Positions 24,401 to 32,687 of a stretch of DNA of 64,000 bases are shown in pieces. The position numbers and the translations under genes were made by a program. The notes beneath the pieces were generated by a model. It saw only the letters and a list, made by a program, of their open reading frames with translations, was not told where the DNA came from and ran no database searches. The DNA is from Pseudomonas sp. FP2309 (GTDB lineage: Bacteria; Pseudomonadota; Gammaproteobacteria; Pseudomonadales; Pseudomonadaceae), in the NCBI RefSeq assembly GCF_030687575.1, contig NZ_CP117439.1, positions 3,773,501 through 3,837,500 on the forward strand, read 5' to 3'. Each line of letters starts with the position of its first letter. Positions within the stretch are counted from its first letter, which is position 1.

Positions 24401-27358
24401 GGTTCCCATGGCGAGTGCAGCAACACCTTTCGCGGTACTGATACTTCCGATTGAGACCGAGTCCCAGGCACTGGCTTTGGCGTCAGCGCCAATCGCAATG
24501 GAGTCCTCATTAGAAGCCGATGCGAAACTGCCAATCGCCATCGACCTGAGGGACGATGCTAGAGCGTTCGGACCGACAACCACGCTGTCTTTTCCGGTGG
24601 CAGTGCCGTCAGCCAGGGTCGAGTTGACGTGGAAATACTTGATCCCCGCGCCGTTGTTGATGTTATTGATCGCCGTCGTGTTGCCCGCCACGTTCTGGTT
24701 GGTGATGAACAATTGCGATCCGTTGACCGCGTCCTTGGAGGTCGACGACACCACTCCATCGGCCACATTGAGGATCTTCAGACTGCCCGCATCTATGCCG
24801 CTTGTCGTGACACTAGGACCATTGCTGATCGTCATGCCGGTAGAGGTGTAGCTCGTGCTGTTCGCGAGGTTATTGACGGTCAAACCGCTGGTACCGAGCT
24901 TGCTGTTGCCCGTAGTCAGGCTATCTGCCTTGAGGTTTTTGGCTAAATCGAAGGTCACGCCATTGCTGTTGGTATCCTTGTTAACCACAACGTTGCCATC
25001 GCTATTCTTCAGATCAACTGAGGCGCCCGGTGCCACATTGGAGCTACTAACGCCCTGAGCGGTCAGGTTCCAGCCCTTGTTAGCCGTCGCGCTCACCGAG
25101 GAGATCGCGCCATCGACTGTGTCCTGGCCTGTGCCCCCTACATTGCTCATGCTGAGCTGACCGGTCTGGATGTCGTAAGCCGAGTTACCGCCCAGCAGTG
25201 TTACGGTCGAACTTCCGAACGTACGGAAACGCTGTCCAACGCCGGTGACGGTTTGGTTGGTTGCAAATAGTTGCGACCCGTTGACCGCATCTGTACTGGT
25301 GCGTGTGAGGCTACCCGCCGCCACGTTGGTGATCTGACGCTCGCTACCCGCGGCTCCCAGGCTAAGCACTCCAATCGGAGCGCCACCAGCATAGGTGAAC
25401 GTCACACCATTGATTGTGCCGCCAGTGTTGGGATTAGCTGCCGCTGTCATGGCACCACTGCCAAGGGCTATCGAGTTGGCAGTTCCCGCAACGGCACCGT
25501 TACCCAAAGCCATCGCATTGGTCGCCGTGGCACTAGCGCTCGGACCGATAACCACGCTGTCTGCTCCGGTGGCAGTGCCGTCAGCCAGGGTCGAGTTGAC
25601 GTGGAAATACTTGATCCCCGCGCCGTTGTTGATGTTATTGATCGCCGTCGTGTTGCCCGCCACGTTCTGGTTGGTGATGAACAATTGCGATCCGTTGACC
25701 GCGTCCTTGGAGGTCGACGACACCATTCCATCGGCCACATTGAGGATCTTCAGACTGCCCGCATCGATGCCGCTTGTCGTGACACTAGGACCATTGCTGA
25801 TCGTCATGCCGGTAGAGGTGTAGCTCGTGCTGTTCGCGAGGTTATTGACGGTCAAACCGCTGGTACCAAGCTTGCTGTTGCCCGTAGTCAGGCTATCTGC
25901 CTTGAGGTTTTTGGCTAAATCGAAGGTCACGCCATTGCTGTTGGTATCCTTGTTAACCACAACGTTGCCATCGCTATTCTTCAGATCAACTGAGGCGCCC
26001 GGTGCCACATTGGAGCTACTAACGCCCTGAGCGGTCAGGTTCCAGCCCTTGTTAGCCGTCGCGCTCACCGAGGAGATCGCGCCATCGACTGTGTCCTGGC
26101 CTGTGCCCCCTACATTGCTCATGCTGAGCTGACCGGTCTGGATGTCGTAAGCCGAGTTACCGCCGAGCGCCGTTGCGGTCAAATTTCCGAGCATGTCGAC
26201 ACGCTGACCAACGCCGTTTATAGCCTGGTTAGTTGCAGATAGTTGCGACCCGTTGATCGCGTCCGTCGAATTAGAGGCGACATTGCCCGCGGCCACGTTA
26301 GTGATTTGCCGCTCATTTCCGGCAGAGCCCACGCTGACCACACTCCTCGGTGAGGTGCCAGCATAGCTGTACGTCTTACCATCGATTGTGTCGCTTGCGT
26401 GAGAGCTTGCCGAACCTGTAGCTGAGTTCGCGCCCAGTGCGACATCACTTTCGTGAGTGGCAGTCGCGCTGGAGCCCAGAGCTATTGCATTGCGGGCGCT
26501 CGCAATCACCATTGCCGTAGTGCCAAGGGCGATGGCCCCCGTGGAATTGACTGTTGCCCCAGGGCCAAGGGCGATGGCCTGCGAGGAGTTGGCTGTTGCC
26601 CCACCGCCAAGGGCGATGGCCTGCGCGGAATTGGCTACTGCCAAATTGCCAAGCGCAATGGAACTACCGCCGCTGGAAATAGTTCGAGCACCTATGGCGA
26701 CGGCGCTATCGCCAGACGTTACACTCGCATCTCCGATTGCGACCGAAAACGCTGATTGAGCTTGGCTATTAAAGCCAATTGCCATCGCTCTAGCGTCGGA
26801 GGCCCGGGCGTACTGACCGATTGCGACAGAATCAAAACTAGATGCGCCGTCGTTGTTGTAGTTGCTTCCTGTTCCCGTCCCCGTCGAACTAACGCTGTAG
26901 TAGTGGGTGGTAGCCGCTGCCTTCGCCGCGTCCAACTGACTCAAATTAACGGCATCTGTGGCTGATGTCCCAGCAGCAAGATTGATGATCTTACGGCTGT
27001 CCGCATCGATGCCACTGGTTGTGACGCTAGGGCCATTGCTGATCGTCATGCCGGTGGAGGTGTAGATCGCGACGGTAGTGCCGTCGTCGACGGTCACGCC
27101 ATTGCTACCCATCGAGACAGTCGCTCCTATCGAAGCACCGGAGACCAACATGCCGAGCGTCATGACGCCCACCAGCGCAGCTACTCTAGTCGCCCCGCCC
27201 CTACGAGGCCGCCGCTGTGCATTTGAACGACCAGAAAGCGCTCGATTGTCACCAGCACAGCCCGCCGCACTACTTGAAACTTTTTTACTCGCCAATTCGG
27301 ACGTAACTACCAGTTGATGAAGAGCATGATTCCATACGACGTTGTATATTTTATTCAT
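21410..27358 (-). CDS. giant YadA-type trimeric autotransporter adhesin
   Basis: 1982 residues. It begins with the extended signal peptide MNKIYNVVWNHALHQLVV and a hydrophobic core TLGMLVSGASIGA near residue 75. The passenger alternates YadA-head repeats (AIGxxAxA, SVALG), HIM/neck motifs (TDAVNGSQL, STDAINGSQL) and stalk modules. The last 90 residues form the membrane anchor, ending GIGAGVGYQW. It should trimerise, pass its passenger through its own beta-barrel and mediate adhesion or autoaggregation. AGGA lies before the ATG. A 600-bp stretch is duplicated almost perfectly (24595-25192 and 25567-26164), with a diverged third copy near 23.5-24.0 kb. Two small genes follow without gaps. Confidence 0.95.
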   Translation of the reverse strand: MNKIYNVVWNHALHQLVVTSELASKKVSSSAAGCAGDNRALSGRSNAQRRPRRGGATRVAALVGVMTLGMLVSGASIGATVSMGSNGVTVDDGTTVAIYTSTGMTISNGPSVTTSGIDADSRKIINLAAGTSATDAVNLSQLDAAKAAATTHYYSVSSTGTGTGSNYNNDGASSFDSVAIGQYARASDARAMAIGFNSQAQSAFSVAIGDASVTSGDSAVAIGARTISSGGSSIALGNLAVANSAQAIALGGGATANSSQAIALGPGATVNSTGAIALGTTAMVIASARNAIALGSSATATHESDVALGANSATGSASSHASDTIDGKTYSYAGTSPRSVVSVGSAGNERQITNVAAGNVASNSTDAINGSQLSATNQAINGVGQRVDMLGNLTATALGGNSAYDIQTGQLSMSNVGGTGQDTVDGAISSVSATANKGWNLTAQGVSSSNVAPGASVDLKNSDGNVVVNKDTNSNGVTFDLAKNLKADSLTTGNSKLGTSGLTVNNLANSTSYTSTGMTISNGPSVTTSGIDAGSLKILNVADGMVSSTSKDAVNGSQLFITNQNVAGNTTAINNINNGAGIKYFHVNSTLADGTATGADSVVIGPSASATATNAMALGNGAVAGTANSIALGSGAMTAAANPNTGGTINGVTFTYAGGAPIGVLSLGAAGSERQITNVAAGSLTRTSTDAVNGSQLFATNQTVTGVGQRFRTFGSSTVTLLGGNSAYDIQTGQLSMSNVGGTGQDTVDGAISSVSATANKGWNLTAQGVSSSNVAPGASVDLKNSDGNVVVNKDTNSNGVTFDLAKNLKADSLTTGNSKLGTSGLTVNNLANSTSYTSTGMTISNGPSVTTSGIDAGSLKILNVADGVVSSTSKDAVNGSQLFITNQNVAGNTTAINNINNGAGIKYFHVNSTLADGTATGKDSVVVGPNALASSLRSMAIGSFASASNEDSIAIGADAKASAWDSVSIGSISTAKGVAALAMGTSSAASGDYTIAIGPYSSAQGIGSVALGTDARALFADSIALGNGAFANNTNDVALGAHSTTSSASSHASDTIDGNTYTYSAISPSSVVSVGSAGRERQITNLAAGNVSLTSTDAINGSQLFATNQAVNGVGQRVNTVGNSTATVLGGNSTYDIQTGQLSMSNVGGTGQNTVDGAISSMNATVNRGWNLTAQSAGSTNVTPGASVDLKNSDGNVVVSKDTNSNDVTFDLSKNLTADSLTTGNSKLATSGLTINDGTNSATYSSTGMTIINGPGVTISGIDAGSLKITHVADGALSSTSKDAVNGSQLNTTNTTVATNATNTNTYLGGGANVMNGTAPSYSVGGTTYNNVGDAFSAVDSGGAGVVQRTSVSDVVTMVAGGGTAANPGSAQKLTNLAAGTISSSSTDAVNGSQLNAVSQQANAGWNVTAQGANSTKVAPGASVDLKNSDGNVVVSKDINSNDVTFNLAKDLTADSMTTGNTLVNKFGVQVGTDVRLGTTGFTIANGPSVTNVGIDAGSKKITHVADGTDATDGVNFSQLTSVVAGSKSHYYSVSDGGAQGGNYNNDGATGANAVAAGVGTVASGIDATALGSSSQATAAGASAMGAGAVASAGGATAAGSGSQASGTGSVAMGDRAKAFADGSVALGSDASDGGRGAESYIGAYSGAQNNAVGTVSMGNASAGKTRTVSNVADGRQATDAVNLRQLDGAVKESKTYTDTQLTNVNTSVTTLGNQVTQNTANISNLQNGTDSFFQVNNKDGKSKPSATGTNAAAGGAGSVASGNSSLALGTSANATANNAVALGSGSVADLAYSVSVGSVGNERQITNVAAGTASTDVVNVSQLKSSEQGGLRYDSNTNGNTNYNQVTLGNGQASGGTRISNVAPGTAGTDAVNVNQLNQGMTSAIQYTDDRFNKLNRDIGSLRQDTYAGIAGALATANLPQAYSPGASMVAAGVGNYQGQSAVSVGLSTLSDNGKWVLKVSGTTNSRGQTGIGAGVGYQW
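24595..25192. repeat. near-identical internal repeat of the adhesin, copy 1
   Basis: Matches 25567-26164 at an offset of 972 bp with only scattered single-base differences (for example CACTCC/CATTCC near 24750/25722 and CCGAGC/CCAAGC near 24895/25867). Encodes the stalk/neck segment starting with IKYFHVNSTLADG. Confidence 0.9.
25567..26164. repeat. near-identical internal repeat of the adhesin, copy 2
   Basis: Partner of 24595-25192. In-frame recombination between the copies would remove or add 324 codons (972 bp), changing stalk length without breaking the gene. Confidence 0.9.
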
Positions 27359-27836
27359 TATAGTTTTCCTAGAATATAAGTGCAGCAGTCCATCAGGCTT
27401 ATTGCATGTAGATATTTACCGCTATACGTGCTATTGGTTAACTTATTCAAAGACAGAACAATGCCCTGTGTAAGAACGCAGAGAGCCGATTACTAAAAAC
27501 TTTAGTATTCGAATAAGTCACCTCAGCCCAAGAAGCACGTAAGGCCAATAGTGCTAGGGGTATAGATCAAGACAGGCTTATAATAGGCACCCCCTTGCCA
27601 GCATTGGCTTCACCGCGACATCACGAAACTCAGTGCTATATAATTAAGGCAGCCATCCATAACTCGTAAGGCCAAATTTATAAAATACGCATTGGACCAA
27701 GTCGCCTGCCTCGTAAATTTGTGCGCTATCCCGTGATAACTTTTAAACATAACAACAAACGTATTTTTAAATGAAAGTCGAACCCCGGGCAGGCGGAAAT
27801 AATTAGTCGACGACTTGTGCCAAACATGTAAGCGCC
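27359..27836. other. AT-rich regulatory region of the adhesin
   Basis: 478 bp between the EAL gene and the adhesin. It holds a dyad TACTAAA-AAC-TTTAGTA at 27489-27505, about 130 bp before the adhesin start, a possible operator. No convincing gene: a 76-codon frame at 27610-27840 lacks a ribosome-binding site. Confidence 0.45.
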
Positions 27837-29066
27837 TCATAAAAACTCATACGCTCCACCCCATAAAGCTGTCTCTTTTTCGTAAAACACACAAAGATCG
27901 ACTTGAGGTTTAAGGGGATGAGGACGTTCAATGCAGTAGCCCTGAAGCCAGCGGATGTTAGCCACGGCGGCTAGTTCGATGTCGTCCGCACTCTCAATTC
28001 CTTCCGCAACAACGTAAGGTGCTAATGTCTGACAAAAAGCAACAAGCTTACGAAGCCGATCGGCAGCTGATAGATCGCTGCGTGCAGCATGCACATAAGT
28101 GCTATCGATTTTTATGACGTGAGGATTAATCGCGTTCGCGAAAGCTAAACTACTGTGCCCAACCCCAAAGTCGTCCAATGCAATCCGACACCCCGTTTTC
28201 TGAAGACGACGCACAAAAATGCACGCAGCATCAAAATTTGAAAGTGGCGCCGTTTCGGTGATCTCCAGCGTTAGCCGAGCTGCGACGTCAGGATTAATGA
28301 CGAGGCGCTCAATGAGAGACTCCCACAGTGCATCTGAACTAAGGCTTTGGGCAGAGATATTGCAACCCAACTGTATAAAAGGATCGATCTCAAGGCGTTT
28401 GACAACAGCCATCATCACCGCGTGATCTAGCACTCGGACGAGCCCCAATCGCTCAAGAACATGAACAACTTGTGCGGGCCCTGAATTTGACTGACTCAGC
28501 CCAGTATCTAGACGAACCAGCGCTTCCTGATAAAGCACCGAACTAGGGGCACCATGCTGGACGATTGGCTGAAACACTAAGTTGGCTTGCCCCTGGGCCA
28601 AGGCTCGGTAAAAGGTGAGCGCCACCTCCATGTCACGCTCATAGCTCAGTGCCCATCGTTTTCCATAACAGACAGGCGGTAACGACAAGGGCGCTACGTG
28701 GCGCTCCAACTCATCGGGATAGCGCAAACAACCATCAGTCAATCCCACACTTGAAACACTCACGGCTTCAACGGTCACTGCCGGCAGCGCCGTGACACCG
28801 CCAAAATTCAAAGCCGTCATGAATAAGGCACACTGCCAACGCTCTATAAGAGCAATGAGTGGGCGCTCTTCATGCGGTAACTGCGCAAGCGAAACCAGGA
28901 AGCAATCTGAACCAATAACAAACACCGAGCCGCCCCACAGATGCGTGCACAGTTGCAATTTACGCATCGCCGCTGCCGCAAAATCGTCCCCATAAGCAGC
29001 CGCCAAATGAGCGTAATTACGCAATTCAACCAAGCAATGGGTCCGCACATCAAAGGCGTCGCTCAT
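27837..29066 (-). CDS. EAL-domain c-di-GMP phosphodiesterase
   Basis: 409 residues. The N-terminal 150 residues resemble a degenerate GGDEF domain without the GGDEF loop. The EAL domain (about 155-395) keeps YQEALVR, NISAQSL, LEITET, DDFGVGHSSL, KIDSTYV, VAEGIES and the Q of WLQGYCIERP, so the metal and catalytic residues are intact and hydrolysis of c-di-GMP is expected. No membrane segment. It lies upstream of, and in the same direction as, the giant adhesin, so a role in switching attachment is plausible. Confidence 0.92.
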   Translation of the reverse strand: MSDAFDVRTHCLVELRNYAHLAAAYGDDFAAAAMRKLQLCTHLWGGSVFVIGSDCFLVSLAQLPHEERPLIALIERWQCALFMTALNFGGVTALPAVTVEAVSVSSVGLTDGCLRYPDELERHVAPLSLPPVCYGKRWALSYERDMEVALTFYRALAQGQANLVFQPIVQHGAPSSVLYQEALVRLDTGLSQSNSGPAQVVHVLERLGLVRVLDHAVMMAVVKRLEIDPFIQLGCNISAQSLSSDALWESLIERLVINPDVAARLTLEITETAPLSNFDAACIFVRRLQKTGCRIALDDFGVGHSSLAFANAINPHVIKIDSTYVHAARSDLSAADRLRKLVAFCQTLAPYVVAEGIESADDIELAAVANIRWLQGYCIERPHPLKPQVDLCVFYEKETALWGGAYEFL

Positions 29067-29176
29067 ACAGCGCCTTCGGAACGGACATTATCCCGCCCCT
29101 CAAAATAGCCACCGAACGATCGTGAAGGCGCTCCGATAACTCCTTTTCTTTGCGAATCGCTTCCACTGGTGTACAT
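29063..29176 (-). CDS. 37-codon ORF overlapping the EAL start
   Basis: Starts MYTSGSDSQRKGVIGA with AAGGG 7 nt upstream and ends in ATGA overlap with the EAL gene. It may be a leader ORF giving translational coupling, or a small protein. No family recognised, and coding character is weak. Confidence 0.35.
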   Translation of the reverse strand: MYTSGSDSQRKGVIGAPSRSFGGYFEGRDNVRSEGAV

Positions 29177-29266
29177 AAGGGTTCCCTTATGTAACGATGT
29201 TTTTACGTTCGAAAACATGTAGAAAAGTGTCGCAATCGCGGCATTTTGGATGAGCGTCAGCCCTCG

Positions 29267-29290
29267 TGACAAAAAGGAACCTTTCTGTCA
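29267..29290. promoter_or_regulatory. candidate recombinase crossover site or operator
   Basis: Arms TGACAAAAAGG and CCTTTCTGTCA (10 of 11 symmetric) around a central AA, 108 bp before the serine recombinase start. Serine invertases and resolvases bind such dyads and cut at a 2-bp centre. No second copy was noticed in the window. Confidence 0.45.
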
Positions 29291-29397
29291 ACACAGGGGG
29301 CGCGTCTAAAAGATAGCTTTCACGTTTGGTGCGCTTCAACGAGTCACCATGGCTGCAGCTTAAAGATCTCGCCCCCTTTAAATGAGGGCAATCATCC

Positions 29398-30024
29398 ATG
29401 CTGATCGGGTACGCACGTGTATCAACCGAGGAACAAAACCTCGACTTGCAAACTCAAGCTCTTCAGAAGCTGGGATGCGACAAAATATATTCAGATTTTG
29501 GGGTCTCGGGAGCGAAAAACTCTCGCCAGGGACTGGACCAAGCGATGGCGCGCCTCAGATCAGGCGATAAGCTAGTAGTTTGGCGTCTAGACCGACTAGG
29601 TCGTTCGCTCGCACACCTCGTACAACTATTAGAAATATTGGGGCGGCGAAATATTCGCTTTCATTCGATAACCGAACACATTGACACCAGTTCATCTGGG
29701 GGCCGGCTGGTATTTCACATGATGGCTGCGCTCGCCGAGTTTGAACGCTCACTCATCAGCGAACGCACGCGAGCAGGTATCGCGGCTGCAAGGGCGCGCG
29801 GAAAACCCATAGGTCGTCCGCATTTGCTCTCGCCCGAGCAGGTTAATAGAGCCCGATCCTTAATTGAGAAGGAGCACCACACACAGCGAGAGGTAGCAAA
29901 ATTATTGAGAGTACACCCAAGAACATTGCAAAGAATGCTAATCAGGGAAAAAGCGAAGGGCGGTGTTTTAAACATGCGCGGAGAGCTGAAACTCTATAAA
30001 AAACAAAACCTTTCAGCCCCTTAA
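29398..30024 (+). CDS. serine recombinase (resolvase/invertase family), copy 1
   Basis: 208 residues. Catalytic Ser9 is in YARVSTEEQ; the Arg-rich active site is WRLDRLGRSLAHL; ALAEFERSLISERTRAG is the long E helix. The C-terminal HTH is TQREVAKLLRVHPRTLQRML. Full length, so probably active. It could resolve cointegrates of a lost Tn3-type element or invert DNA. It shares most of its N-terminal 135 residues with the recombinase at 32688-33335, but the DNA-binding tails differ. Confidence 0.92.
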   Translation: MLIGYARVSTEEQNLDLQTQALQKLGCDKIYSDFGVSGAKNSRQGLDQAMARLRSGDKLVVWRLDRLGRSLAHLVQLLEILGRRNIRFHSITEHIDTSSSGGRLVFHMMAALAEFERSLISERTRAGIAAARARGKPIGRPHLLSPEQVNRARSLIEKEHHTQREVAKLLRVHPRTLQRMLIREKAKGGVLNMRGELKLYKKQNLSAP

Positions 30025-30199
30025 AACGCGTGGAAGTTTAAGGTTTTACCGCGTCTATCTCATATATTTGATATGCGCGGCGCGGTGGGAAGCTCCATCG
30101 CGATTCGCAGTTCGCTGGCCAAGGACAGGCAAGTGAACTGCTGCTGCGTAAGCTTCGCTGAACTCGTCAGAACTTATCTCAATAACTCCGGCTAGGACA

Positions 30200-30230
30200 T
30201 CCTCAAACTGGTGCTCAATCAGTTTGAGGA
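30200..30230. terminator. strong inverted repeat, possible terminator
   Basis: Perfect 11-bp arms TCCTCAAACTG and CAGTTTGAGGA with a 9-nt loop, followed by TAATACTTTT. It could end the recombinase 1 transcript. Confidence 0.45.
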
Positions 30231-30798
30231 TAATACTTTTAAATATTCTTCAGCGATATCTAGGATATGGAAGCAGAAAAAACCATCAAGGCGCTCAGAC
30301 TCGAACGGTACGGCTGCGCTCTCAGATGTCGAGCTGTAACGGCTCTGCAAGAGATCTCGAAGGACCAGAGCATACTCGCCGTGTAGACCAATGAACCTAA
30401 ACCTACTCCCCCCGTCGCCAGACAACCTTGAAATCATGACCCTAAACGGGAGACCGCCCGCGATCGCTATAGAGCAATACCCGCGATTCGTCAAGCAAAT
30501 GGGAATGGATCAAGACTCTCTTATTTCGCTTGATGTGTAATCTGCACACATTAATGTGTAATTTCGTAACAATTAACGCAAAAATCTCACGCATTACGCC
30601 ACTAAATGTAACACTTCTATTTCGCTTATAATTTTTCACCTCGCCCCGCCCCACAAGGGAAAATAAATAACTATCCAAACGGTCAATTTATATTTCATAA
30701 AAATCAGATAGTTAGTTAAGTAACCTATGAATAACGACTTACCTGTGACGTTAATGAATCCAAAACATGGCACGCATGTGGCTTATGGTATGGACAGC

Positions 30799-30808
30799 TT
30801 GTATACAA
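30799..30808. promoter_or_regulatory. TTGTATACAA palindrome before the permease
   Basis: A perfect 10-bp palindrome 66 bp before the permease start. GntR-type regulators of purine, hydantoin and related uptake genes use TTGTATACAA-like operators. No GntR gene is in this window. Confidence 0.4.
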
Positions 30809-30874
30809 TAAACAGCTAACATACATACACCTTGCATTTGCGGCGTACTTGCAAATGCCCTAGAGCCTGCCGGA

Positions 30875-32404
30875 ATGCGTACAAGCCTCTCGAATGACCT
30901 CGCACTGGATCTGCCCTCCTCAGCCCTGCCCCCCGACGCCACCCAACCCGGCCCGTTGGTGCTCAGCCCGCGGCTGCACAACAAAGACCTGGCGCCCACC
31001 AAGGTGGAAGGTCGACGTTGGGGGCGCTACAGCATCTTTGCGTTGTGGACCAATGACGTGCACAACATCGCCAACTATTCGTTCGCCATCGGTCTGTATG
31101 CGCTGGGCCTGGGCGGTTGGCAGATCCTGTTGTCACTGGGCATCGGCGCGGCGCTGGTGTACTTCTTCATGAACCTGTCGGGCTATATGGGGCAGAAGAC
31201 CGGCGTGCCGTTTCCGGTGATCAGCCGAATCAGCTTTGGTATCCATGGCGCGCAGATTCCGGCCTTGATCCGCGCGGTGATCGCGATTGCCTGGTTTGGC
31301 ATCCAGACCTACCTGGCCTCGGTGGTTTTCCGCGTGTTGCTGACGGCGATTCATCCTGGATTCGCCGACTATGACCACAACTCAATCCTGGGCTTATCCA
31401 CCCTGGGCTGGGCCTGTTTTGTGGCGATCTGGTTCGTGCAACTGGTAATCCTGGCCTACGGCATGGAGATGGTGCGGCGCTATGAGGGCTTCGCCGGTCC
31501 AGTGATTCTGGCTACGGTGGCCGCATTGGCCGGTTGGATGTACTTTCAGGCGGGCGGCCAGATTGCGTGGTCGATCCGTGAGCCGCTGAGCGGCGGCGAG
31601 ATGTGGCGCAATATCTTCGCCGGCGGCGCGCTGTGGCTGGCGATCTACGGCACGCTGATCCTCAACTTCTGCGATTTCGCGCGTTCCTCACCGTGCCGCA
31701 AGACCATTCAGGTCGGCAACTTCTGGGGCCTTCCGGTGAATATCCTGATATTTGCCGCCATCACCGTGCTGCTGTGCGGCGGGCAATTCCAACTTAACGG
31801 CCGAGTGATCGAAAGCCCCACCGAGATCATCGCCGCCATCCCCAATACCTTCTTCCTCGTGCTCGGTTGCCTGGCCTTTCTGATCGTCACCGTGGCGGTG
31901 AACATCATGGCCAACTTCGTCGCCCCTGCCTTTGTGCTGAGCAACCTGGCGCCCAAGTACCTCAACTTCCGCCGCGCCGGGTTGATCAGCGCCACCGTCG
32001 CCGTACTGATCCTGCCGTGGAACCTCTACAACAGCCCGCTGGTGATCGTGTACTTCCTTTCCGGCCTGGGCGCACTGCTGGGGCCGTTGTACGGCGTGAT
32101 CATGGTCGATTACTGGCTGATCCGTAAAAGCCAGGTGGACGTGCCGCAGCTGTACAGCGAAGACCCTAATGGCGTTTATTACTACAGCCGGGGGGTCAAT
32201 TTGCGCGCGGTGGCGGCGTTTATTCCTGCGGCGGTGATCGCCATCCTGCTGGCGCTGCTGCCTGGGTTCGCCAGTGTCTCGCCGTTTTCCTGGCTGTTTG
32301 GCGCCGGTATTGCAGGGCTGCTGTACGGGCTCATCGCCAAGCGCCAGCCGTTCTACGCCGATGTCAGCGGCGAAAGCATTGCTGCCGATAACCATGGTTA
32401 TTAA
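30875..32404 (+). CDS. NCS1-family nucleobase/allantoin/hydantoin permease
   Basis: 509 residues with about 12 transmembrane helices. The N-terminal LALDLPSSALPPD and NKDLAPTKVEGRRWG lead into helix 1 with WTNDVHNIANYSFAIG, and helix 3 has FPVISRISFGIHGAQIP; both are substrate and cation site motifs of PucI/Mhp1-type NCS1 carriers. It imports a purine-like or hydantoin-like ring compound with Na+ or H+. GC-rich, Pseudomonas-like codons contrast with the AT-rich DNA on both sides, and it sits between two serine recombinase genes, so it looks like a separately acquired or translocated core gene. The ribosome-binding site is weak. Confidence 0.9.
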   Translation: MRTSLSNDLALDLPSSALPPDATQPGPLVLSPRLHNKDLAPTKVEGRRWGRYSIFALWTNDVHNIANYSFAIGLYALGLGGWQILLSLGIGAALVYFFMNLSGYMGQKTGVPFPVISRISFGIHGAQIPALIRAVIAIAWFGIQTYLASVVFRVLLTAIHPGFADYDHNSILGLSTLGWACFVAIWFVQLVILAYGMEMVRRYEGFAGPVILATVAALAGWMYFQAGGQIAWSIREPLSGGEMWRNIFAGGALWLAIYGTLILNFCDFARSSPCRKTIQVGNFWGLPVNILIFAAITVLLCGGQFQLNGRVIESPTEIIAAIPNTFFLVLGCLAFLIVTVAVNIMANFVAPAFVLSNLAPKYLNFRRAGLISATVAVLILPWNLYNSPLVIVYFLSGLGALLGPLYGVIMVDYWLIRKSQVDVPQLYSEDPNGVYYYSRGVNLRAVAAFIPAAVIAILLALLPGFASVSPFSWLFGAGIAGLLYGLIAKRQPFYADVSGESIAADNHGY

Positions 32405-32480
32405 TAAAGAGTATTTTTATGATCTGGGCGAGGATCTCATTTCAATATAGGCCAGTAGAACTTTAACGGTGAAAAACAGG

Positions 32481-32515
32481 AAGCTTTCGTAAACAAGCAA
32501 TGCGAAAGCTTTTTT
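32481..32515 (+). terminator. rho-independent terminator of the permease
   Basis: Stem AAGCTTTCG / CGAAAGCTT with a 12-nt loop, followed by TTTTT, 76 bp after the permease stop. Confidence 0.8.
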
Positions 32516-32687
32516 CGCAGCTTTATAGTTTTCTATCTTAAACTTCGAGAGATTAAAAATCTGGGAATTCACTTGAAGCAAACTTCGGTGTGCAAACAGA
32601 GATTAATGGTTCGACAGGCATTTAACAGCTATTTTTCTAGCGCAGAATTAAGCTGATGGAACTCTTCAGCTATAAAGGTAAAAAGCT

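Larger units (their letters stand above)
30025..30874. other. 850-bp region without a convincing gene
   Basis: AT-rich DNA between recombinase 1 and the NCS1 permease. Short minus-strand frames (30219-30494 and 30442-30678) show no known motif and poor codon use. It contains a strong hairpin at 30200-30230 and an operator-like palindrome at 30799-30808. Probably decayed mobile DNA plus the permease promoter. Confidence 0.4.

Noticed and set aside
21410..27358. Repetitive pattern considered as a CRISPR or tandem-repeat locus
   Set aside because: The repeats are coding YadA-head and stalk modules in one open frame; there are no uniform spacers.
27610..27840. 76-codon minus-strand frame whose start overlaps the EAL stop (ATGA)
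   Set aside because: No ribosome-binding site, no family pattern, mixed codon use; the overlap is probably chance.
30219..30494. 91-codon minus-strand frame between recombinase 1 and the permease
   Set aside because: No recognised motif, no clear start signal, and its 3' end runs into a terminator-like hairpin.
30875..32404. Right boundary of the island placed before the permease because it looks core-like
   Set aside because: The direct repeat and the ParA relic lie to its right, so the permease is inside the island even though its composition is host-like.
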